From Nemertoderma westbladi (taxonomy: Eukaryota > Xenacoelomorpha > Nemertodermatida > Nemertodermatidae), in NCBI GenBank assembly GCA_032718475.1, contig JAUCBJ010001956.1, positions 1 to 31,266 of the forward strand: DNA of 31,266 nt, written 5' to 3'. Positions 25,305 to 31,266 of this stretch are shown one piece after another. Within the stretch, counting starts at the first letter, position 1; each line of letters opens with the position of its first letter. A program made the translations under genes and the position numbers. Below the pieces are notes generated by a model that made no database searches, was not told the DNA's origin, and saw only the letters and a program-made list of their open reading frames with translations.

Positions 25305-25392
25305 CTGGTTTATTATGATTGCCATTTATGTAACGGCCAGGACATGATACAAACTCGTGAAACTTATTCTAGGATTATTTGATTGGAGGAAT
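25305..25392 (+). other. Probable 5' UTR with three short upstream ORFs
   Basis: Between the acceptor and the chosen start codon lie three ATGs, each with its own stop. One opens a 10-codon ORF (25315-25347), in the main frame. One is a minimal start-stop, ATGTAA (25328-25333). The third opens a 12-codon ORF (25344-25382). The TGA at 25345-25347 closes the main frame upstream, so the protein cannot start before it. Upstream ORFs of this kind often lower translation of the main frame. This holds only if the acceptor at 25304 is used; the site at 25372 would remove all three. Confidence 0.4.
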
Positions 25393-27282
25393 ATGAGTCA
25401 TTCGAATGGCAAATCACGAACGTCTCCAAATAACTCCGGTAAATTCCGACCCAATAACTCACCCCTACAGGGTTCCTCCAATGGGAAGCCTCAGCCAATC
25501 AGAGCGACCCATCCCTTCTCATTGAAGCCTAAGGCACTCCCTCGGAGCGGCGGAGTCGGCAGGAAGTATTGCGGTGGATCCCTCAACGCTGGCGGCTCCC
25601 TCAACGCATCGCCGACGATTTGGTGTCCAGAAGGTTTGAAACTCGGAAAGAGGCGGTCCCCGGAAAGTAATGGTGAGGGGGCATCTCCATCGGTGAGTCC
25701 GGGGGGAGGGGGCGCTAGGTCCAGCCCTAATGGAGGGGGCGCTAGGGCCAGCCCTAATGGAGGGGTCGCTAGGTCCAGCCCTAATGGAGGGGGCGCCCCC
25801 CGTTCCAGCCCCATCCGGACCCCCGCTCTACGCCACCGGCCCACCACCGGGACCCGGGGTCCCTCCATTGCCACCCCGTCGCCACCCACCGTGGCCACCC
25901 GAGCCACCCCCCCTATCCGACGGACCTCTTCCCTGGACACCATCGTGGCCCCGTACCTCTCCGGCTACTGGCCCCGCGCGTTCAACCAGCCCCCCTCCGT
26001 CGCTGATAAAGCGACGCAGACCCCAACCGACTGGGAAGCCGAACTCCTCGTCAAACACAAACGCTCGCAGTCCATCGGCTCCGGCGACTATGTGAAGGAG
26101 TTGCAGTTAGTCGGTCGGCAGATGGTCGGTAGTAAACGTCCACGGGGCGTCGTACAACCGATAACGCTGAGTTTGCGACCGCGGATAGGGAACTCGACGG
26201 AGGCGTTAAATCAGGAGATCGAGCGGCTCGTACTGAACCGGAACGCGAGTCTCGCAGCCTCGCCCCCGCGGGTCTGGGAGGGGGCGGACGGGAGACGGTG
26301 CCCCCCGCCCCCCGGGGTCAGTAGGTCGAGCAGTACGCGGAGCGTGGATACACAGACACCGGGGTTGTTGGATACAGGGGGAGGGGGAGGAGGGGGCACA
26401 GTCGGGGAAGGGGGAGGGGGAACGGTAGCAGGGGGCACAGTCGCGGGAGGGGGAACGGTAGCAGGGGGAACGGTAGGTGGGGGCACAGTCTGGGGGGCAG
26501 CCGTGCGGGGACCAGAGACCCTGGGAGGGGGCATTGCGGGGGGACAGGGGACCCTCTGTAAGACCCTGGACTCCAAACCGTCCTCTCTGACTAACGGAAA
26601 CTGCGACAGGTCGGGTACCGGATGTGTTGGTAATCATTGCGATAAAGTGTCGCAAGATGGCGCTATGGAGGATGTTCCGTCTGGTGACGTCATCGTGAAT
26701 GGGTTTGGTAACATATGTAATGGAGATGCTGTGGATGAAGGCATTGACATGGATGATAGCCACATAGAGGAGCCCGTGGAATCATTGGGGAATCTGGATA
26801 AATCCATGGTTAACGGCATTAAAGACATCGTCGAAGACGGCAAGGAACATTACGAGTTCCTAGATGGGAAGATGCAAGTTCCGATGGTCAAGGTAACCGG
26901 GGACCCCGTAGCCAAGGTAACCGGTTGCCAAGTCGACAAGGAGAACCGCATCCAAGCATCACCCAACCCGCCGTCTAAATATTCCGTTTCGCCCAATCAC
27001 AACCGTTCCTTTTGCTTCGCGCGGGAACCCCCAGACGGCTGCGAGAAGGTCAAAGTGGTGGAGGACCCGCGTAGTAGCCACGGCAACCACCAATCGGGTG
27101 GCGCCTCTACCGCCTACACTCCGATATTCTTTTCGTCTCCGGAATCTCGAATGAAACCGAGTTTTAGACACAGTTCGAACTCGGCGTTCAAACCACTACT
27201 ACCGAACCACTTCAATGGCTCAGGATTGGTCGGTAAGGGTAACCCAGGTAACCAACCACTCAATCTAACTCCCCCAGTCTGA
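25393..27282 (+). CDS. GLCCI1/FAM117-like: FAM117/GLCCI1 family protein, single-exon, 629 aa
   Basis: Family blocks, from memory of vertebrate FAM117B and GLCCI1: N-terminal MS..., QPIRATHPFSLK (34-45), KRRSPES (86-92), RRTSSLDTIVAPYLSGYWPR (176-195), DKATQTP (205-211), HKRSQS (222-227), NSTEALNQEIERL (267-279), RSSSTRSVDTQTPG (311-324), DKENR (515-519), SKYSVSP (528-534), FCFAREPPDGCEKVKVVE (540-557), SAFKPLLP (597-604). The start is the first ATG after an in-frame TGA (25345), with A at -3; vertebrate homologues also begin MS. Mixed matches suggest a homologue from before the vertebrate duplication. The family is poorly understood: GLCCI1 is glucocorticoid-induced and reported to bind dynein light chain LC8, and the two TQT motifs fit this. 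RRTSS and HKRSQS are basic-Ser sites suited to kinases and 14-3-3. No signal peptide or membrane segment is visible. Residues 325-514 are a long low-complexity insert (Gly-rich, then acidic). The human genes have several exons; this one is uninterrupted. Confidence 0.88.
   Translation: MSHSNGKSRTSPNNSGKFRPNNSPLQGSSNGKPQPIRATHPFSLKPKALPRSGGVGRKYCGGSLNAGGSLNASPTIWCPEGLKLGKRRSPESNGEGASPSVSPGGGGARSSPNGGGARASPNGGVARSSPNGGGAPRSSPIRTPALRHRPTTGTRGPSIATPSPPTVATRATPPIRRTSSLDTIVAPYLSGYWPRAFNQPPSVADKATQTPTDWEAELLVKHKRSQSIGSGDYVKELQLVGRQMVGSKRPRGVVQPITLSLRPRIGNSTEALNQEIERLVLNRNASLAASPPRVWEGADGRRCPPPPGVSRSSSTRSVDTQTPGLLDTGGGGGGGTVGEGGGGTVAGGTVAGGGTVAGGTVGGGTVWGAAVRGPETLGGGIAGGQGTLCKTLDSKPSSLTNGNCDRSGTGCVGNHCDKVSQDGAMEDVPSGDVIVNGFGNICNGDAVDEGIDMDDSHIEEPVESLGNLDKSMVNGIKDIVEDGKEHYEFLDGKMQVPMVKVTGDPVAKVTGCQVDKENRIQASPNPPSKYSVSPNHNRSFCFAREPPDGCEKVKVVEDPRSSHGNHQSGGASTAYTPIFFSSPESRMKPSFRHSSNSAFKPLLPNHFNGSGLVGKGNPGNQPLNLTPPV
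25717..25797 (+). repeat. In-frame 27-bp coding minisatellite (RSSPNGGGA)
   Basis: Three 9-residue units, RSSPNGGGA, RASPNGGVA and RSSPNGGGA (residues 109-135), are encoded by 27-bp tandem copies. A degenerate partial copy precedes them (SPGGGGA) and one follows (PRSSP). The region is disordered Ser/Pro/Gly sequence between the N-terminal block and RRTSSLD, where vertebrate homologues are also low-complexity. Confidence 0.85.
26377..26547 (+). repeat. Gly-rich GGGTVAGG coding repeats
   Basis: Residues 329-385 are a degenerate run of GGGGTVAGG-type units encoded by GGGGGAACGGTAGCA-like words, about 57 residues in all. It lies directly after the conserved TQTPG block. The G-runs lie on the coding strand and would be prone to slippage and to G-quadruplex formation in RNA or DNA. 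The frame is kept throughout. Confidence 0.8.
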
Positions 27283-27304
27283 CTTTCCTTCTATACTGTC
27301 GTTT

Positions 27305-27310
27305 AATAAA
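27305..27310 (+). terminator. Polyadenylation signal AATAAA, proximal
   Basis: AATAAA lies 22 bp after the stop codon of the FAM117-like gene. Further AATAAA copies on the same strand at 27577-27582, 27861-27866 and 28417-28422 could serve longer 3' UTRs. I cannot tell which is used. The last has a T-rich stretch just downstream. Confidence 0.45.
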
Positions 27311-28487
27311 GTAATACTATCAGTTCCAGAATAAGAGATTAGATTATTGGTAGAGGAGGATGGTGGGGTAGTTGATTCAACTATAACTGGTACAACATTT
27401 CGCTAAACACAATCCAAAGTCTGCGACATAACGGCTCATATAGCGAGAATTTACAAATATTTATTGGAGGCTGACTTACAATGTTTCTGTCGTTAGGAAT
27501 TGGGTCTCGAGTGGTTCTAAATGGAGAAAGGGATTAATGTTTTGGTTACGAAACAGTTATATATTCCACTTTTGTTAATAAACCCAATCTTACGACGCTA
27601 TTTTTTTAACGATTCTCATTTCAGTCTTATCATATTAATTGCAGGAATTTTCACCCCAGCGGCCTTAATTAAATGTGGAATATACCGATAGAATCACTTT
27701 AATCCTATTACATTGTTCGTACAACACGATATATTTACCTCGAGTTCGAGTAGATACTCCCAATGGGTCTGTCCCTCTATGGAACTTACATTATTTTAGG
27801 CCAGAGTTCTCTCGCTGTATGACCTGTTATTCGTAAAGTCTGTACTCGTTCTGAGAACTTAATAAACTGTAAATATAACAACTTGTCACATATTATTATA
27901 ATATATTAATATCAAGGTTTTTTTTACCAGTGTCCAATCAATGTACATCTTATGTATTAAGTGTTAACTATTAGTTAATTAGTTAATAACTCATGATTAG
28001 TAGAATACCCGCGGTGCTAAGTAGTCACTTTAATTTAGCGAAGAATTTAATTTCGATTAGGTTTTCAGTTTTTCATTGCCTCTAACTTCCCGCCTTCGTA
28101 GTTTTTTAACTTTTTTGTCAATTTGGGACTTTGTTGTTTTATTTTTCTGTCAGATTTATTATTATTATATATAAATTTTGTTCTATTTTCAGGTATTTTC
28201 AATGAAATTAATAATTATTTCCCTTTTAAATTTACGAACGGATGTTACGCTTTTCTGTCCGTATTGCCTTTAACAGGCCAGTCTTTGATTATAATATTAT
28301 ATTATATAGTATATTATTGAAATAGATGTAATTTTGTATTTTTGATTGTTATTTCTGTATGTAAACTTACCTTACTGATTTCCACAACCTACTCCATGTC
28401 CTGCAATATGTTGTAAAATAAACCATTTTCATTTATGGGTTTTTCTGAATACTATCTTTGTTACTAATTCTGGACAAATTATTTAGA
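27311..28487 (+). other. AT-rich 3' flank or long 3' UTR of the FAM117-like gene
   Basis: The sequence is AT-rich with three further AATAAA signals and no convincing coding frame; a 65-codon frame at 28123-28320 is hydrophobic chance sequence. If the distal signal (28417-28422) is used, most of this is a 3' UTR of about 1.1 kb that ends just before minisatellite C. No poly(A) tract follows the gene, so there is no direct mark of retroposition. Confidence 0.45.
28417..28422 (+). terminator. Polyadenylation signal AATAAA, distal
   Basis: TAAAATAAACCATTTTC is followed within 20-35 bases by a T- and GT-rich stretch (TTTATGGGTTTTTCTG). This is a fuller poly(A) context than the proximal site has. 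It lies about 70 bp before minisatellite C. Confidence 0.4.
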
Positions 28488-30220
28488 CTGGAGGGTGTCC
28501 ATGTCCATGCTGGGGGTCCATGTCCATATACAGGGTGTCCATATCCAGGAAGGCTGTCCATGTCCGTCCAGGGAGGCTGTCCATGTTAGTCCATGGAGGA
28601 TGTCCATGTCCATATACAGGGTGTCCATGTCCTCCAGGGAGGCTGTCCATGTCCATATACAGGGTGTCCATGTCCATATACAGGGTGTCCATATCCAGGA
28701 AGGCTGTCCATGTCCGTCCAGGGAGGCTGTCCATGTCAGTCCATGGAGGATGTCCTGTCCATGTCAATATACAGGGTGTCCATGTCCTTGGAGGCTGTCC
28801 ACGTCAGTCCATGCAGGGTGTCCATGTCCATATACAGGGTGTCCATATCCAGGAAGGCTGTCCATGTCCGTCCAGGGAGGCTGTCCATGTCCATATACAG
28901 GGTGTCCATGTCCGTCGAATGAGGGTGTCCATGTTAGTCCATGGGGGGTGTCCATGTCCATATACAGTGTGTCCATGTCCGTCGCGGGAGGCTGTCCATG
29001 ACAGTCCATGTCCATGGAGGGTGTCCATGTCCTTGTAGGGTGTCCATCTCCATATGGAGGGTGTCCATGTCAGTCCAGGGGGGTGTCCATGTATATAGGG
29101 TGTCCATATCCAGGGAGGCTGTCTATGCCATATGCAGGGTTTCCATGTCCGTCCAGGGAGGGTGTGTCCATGTCTGTCCAGGGAGGGTGTCCATGTTAGT
29201 CCATGGAGGGTGTCCAGTCCATGTCAATATACAGGGAGTCCATGTTCTTGGAGGCTGTCCATGGAGGGTGTCCATGTCAGTCCTTGGAGGGTGTCCATGT
29301 CCATATGCAGGGTGTCCATGTCAGTCCGTGGGGGTGTCCATGTCCATATACAGGGTGTCCATGTCCATATGCAGGGTGTCCATGTCAGTCCATGGAGGGT
29401 GTCCAGTCTATGTCAATATACAGGGTGTCCATGTCCTTGGAGACTGTCCATGTCAGTCCATGGAGGGTGTCCATGTCCATATGCAGGGGTCTACTGTCCA
29501 TGTCCGTCCAGGGAGGGTGTCCATATCCAGGGAGGCTGTCCATGTCCGTCCAGGGAGGGTGTCCATGTCAGACCATGGAGGATGTCCTGTCCATGTCAAT
29601 ATACAGGGTGTCCATGTCCTTGGAGGCTGTCCACGTCAGTCCATGCAGGGTGTCCATATCCATTACAGGTTTTCCATGTCCTTGGAGGCTGTCCATATTA
29701 GTCCATGGAGTGTGTCCATGTCCATATGCAGGGTGTGCATGTCCGTCCATGGGGTATCCATGTCCATATGCAGGGTATCCATGTCCTTGGAGGCTGTCCA
29801 TGACAATGGAAGGTGTCCATGTCTATGGAGGGTGTCCATGTCCGTCCATGGAGGCTGTCCATGTCAGTCCATGGAGGATGTCCATGTCAGTCCATGGAGA
29901 CTATCCCTGTCCTTGGAGGCTTTCATTATCCATGGAAGGTGTCCATGTCTATGGAGGGTGTCCATGTCCGTCCATGGAGGCTGTCCATGTCAGTCCATGG
30001 AGGATGTCCATGTCAGTCCATGGAGACTATCCCTGTCCTTGGAGGCTTTCATTATCCATGGAAGGTGTCCATGTCTATGGAGGGTGTCCATGTCCGTCCA
30101 TGGAAGATGTTCATGTCAGTCCATAGATGCTATCCATGTCCATGGAAAGTGTCCATGGAGGGTGTCCATGTCCTTGGAGGGTGTCCATGTCCATGACAGG
30201 TGTCCAATGACTGTCCATCT
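28488..30220 (+). repeat. Minisatellite C: irregular 21-24 bp array
   Basis: The array is about 1.7 kb of variants of a unit such as GGGTGTCCATGTCCATATACA (about 21 bp) or GGAGGCTGTCCATGTCAGTCCAT (about 23 bp). Units mix four endings: CATATACAGG, GTCCAGGGAGG, AGTCCATGGAGG and CTTGGAGG. Unit length varies and is much less uniform than in arrays A and B. All three + frames hold long open stretches (up to 452 codons of VHVHIQGVSMS/GCPCP-like strings), and several - frames do too. This marks simple-sequence openness, not coding. A block starting GATGTCCTGTCC at 28749 recurs at 29581 (832 bp apart). Confidence 0.95.
29806..30115 (+). repeat. 126-bp higher-order repeat inside minisatellite C
   Basis: A block starting ATGGAAGGTGTCCATG at 29806 recurs at 29932 and 30058, exactly 126 bp apart. 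It contains the rare words ACTATCCCTGTCC and GGCTTTCATTATCC. The first two copies appear identical over their length; the third diverges after about 55 bp. Confidence 0.88.
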
Positions 30221-30741
30221 CTCCTTTTTTTCTGAGTTTAAGGCATTGTATTCCAGGACATGGAATATTTGGGTGTGCAATTATTGCTCACATGTATGAT
30301 CAATTAATTTAACAATTAATTGAAGTAGATTAGCAATAAGTCTATATTATAGCTTAAATATACTTAAAAATAAAATGAATAACAAAAATAATTCATGTAA
30401 AAAAGTGTTTTTTTTTGTTACTAACATACTTGTGCGACATATCTTTGCAATGTAAGTATAAATTACTTTGATTTGATTCTGCTTCTGATTTTTCTATAAT
30501 TATCTGATCATATTAAATGGAATAAAAACATTTTATTCTTCATATTAAATTATTGAGTTGCCACTTGATTATGACATATACGGTGGATTAAGGTTATTTA
30601 TGAACTCGAGACTATTTAGGAAGAGAGAAATAAATACCATCAAATGGCGCTAAAAAGGTCTCAATATGCGTTAGTCTCTCTATGTCTCAAAACATAAACG
30701 TTTGGCCATCAGCATCTGGTAAACAGAAACCCCTGAGTGAC
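30221..30741. other. AT-rich spacer, no gene seen
   Basis: After array C the sequence is AT-rich with short A and T runs (for example the T9 near 30410). No coding frame, RNA gene or recognised repeat was seen. Confidence 0.6.
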
Positions 30742-30764
30742 AATGTTTTTATTTTCACCTACAG
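30742..30764 (+). promoter_or_regulatory. Strong 3' splice-site-like sequence
   Basis: A tract ending TTTTATTTTCACCTACAG reads as a textbook metazoan acceptor, placed just before the 48-bp duplication. A second, weaker CAG (CATCCCCACAG) sits at the same place in the second copy. Downstream, the frame that starts with CAG runs QPALPRDTRRDLVASP twice and then stops, so any exon here would be short or terminal. It may belong to an unseen neighbouring gene. Confidence 0.3.
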
Positions 30765-30852
30765 CCTGCTTTACCGAGGGACACACGCAGGGATCTGGTG
30801 GCATCCCCACAGCCTGCTTTACCGAGGGACACACGCAGGGATCTGGTGGCAT
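30761..30852 (+). repeat. 48-bp tandem duplication (two copies)
   Basis: A 44-bp sequence starting ACAGCCTGCTTTACCGAGGG at 30761 is repeated without change at 30809-30852, a period of 48 bp. The period is a multiple of 3, and all three + frames are open across both copies before stops soon after. GC content is higher than in the flanks. Confidence 0.9.
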
Positions 30853-31266
30853 ATAAAATGAGTTATCGTGATCTATAACATAGGGTACTGGTACTACTAC
30901 TGCAGTAAATAATCGAACCTTAAGGTTCAGTGTTATTCTTATCGCGGTAGCCGGCTAGATCTTAGAGTACATGGGCGGCCGGTTACCGTGCGGATGAGTC
31001 TGTTGTAACTGGTTCTGTAATGACGGATGTTTCGATCTATATCTTGGGAAAAACTAGCTTCTTGTTTCTGCTTCCATGTATTATAGAAATATGAAATATC
31101 ATAGGTAATAAATAGTCACCAGTAATAGCACAAGTCTGAATCTGATTTCTGCACTGAGATACAACTGCCGTCCGTAATACAAATATCGTTAAAACTAAAG
31201 CGGTCCCTCAGGTTTGGGAGACCCATGTAACTAAACCATAAATTGTTATTACAGTGGTATAGATAC
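30853..31266. other. Unassigned right end of the window
   Basis: I see no coding frame, RNA gene or repeat that I can support. ATTGTTATTACAG near 31235-31251 resembles a weak acceptor, but no exon follows before the window ends. Confidence 0.5.

Noticed and set aside
25357-25392. Extending the gene to a GTG at 25357 (12 more codons)
   Set aside because: Nuclear animal genes start at ATG. The first in-frame ATG after the TGA at 25345 is 25393, and the homologues also begin with MS.
25693-25808. Possible mini-intron: GTGAGT donor at 25693 and GTTCCAG acceptor ending at 25808
   Set aside because: The segment is 116 bp, so splicing it out would shift the frame away from the conserved RRTSSLD block. 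Its sequence is in-frame coding repeats.
25491-27171. Minus-strand and second-frame open stretches opposite the FAM117-like gene
   Set aside because: They are shadows of the GC-rich coding frame; only frame 1 on the + strand carries recognised conserved blocks.
28123-28320. 65-codon hydrophobic frame downstream of the gene
   Set aside because: It lies in AT-rich sequence with no homology that I recognise and no signals, as expected by chance.
28483-30299. Cys/Pro/Val/His-rich frames in all forward and several reverse frames, up to 452 codons
   Set aside because: Openness in many overlapping frames of one minisatellite shows absence of stops, not selection for a protein.

Overview
The window looks like a stretch of nuclear genome from an invertebrate animal. 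The evidence is a decayed non-LTR retrotransposon, a probable tRNA-derived SINE, eukaryotic splice and polyadenylation signals, very long tandem arrays, and one conserved animal gene of the FAM117/GLCCI1 family. The SINE core resembles, from memory, those of cephalopods and other marine invertebrates. I cannot fix the phylum.

Layout. 1-975: 3' end of a broken reverse transcriptase, ending in (TAG)4. 986-12020: minisatellite A, about 11 kb, built from a 6-bp and an 8-bp word that join into 14- and 20-bp units. 12021-12942: unique AT-rich DNA with small inverted repeats. 12943-13163: two opposed clusters of a 17-bp repeat (foldback/MITE-like). 13158-13363: probable SINE. 13364-25277: minisatellite B, about 11.9 kb of a 42-bp unit with nested higher-order duplications. 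25291-27310: splice acceptor, short leader with upstream ORFs, one uninterrupted 629-codon FAM117/GLCCI1-like gene and a poly(A) signal. 27311-28487: AT-rich 3' flank. 28488-30220: minisatellite C, irregular 21-24 bp units with a 126-bp higher-order repeat. 30221-31266: mostly AT-rich DNA with one 48-bp tandem duplication behind a strong acceptor-like sequence.

The window has only one convincing protein-coding gene. About 24.7 of its 31.3 kb is minisatellite. Several very long open frames lie inside the arrays, including one of 2,786 codons, but they follow from stop-free repeat units and are not genes. Arrays A and B each begin within a few bases of a retroelement 3' end in the same orientation. 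Array B ends 13 bp before the polypyrimidine-AG that precedes the gene. If that acceptor is used, array B, and possibly array A as well, lies inside a first intron of the gene.
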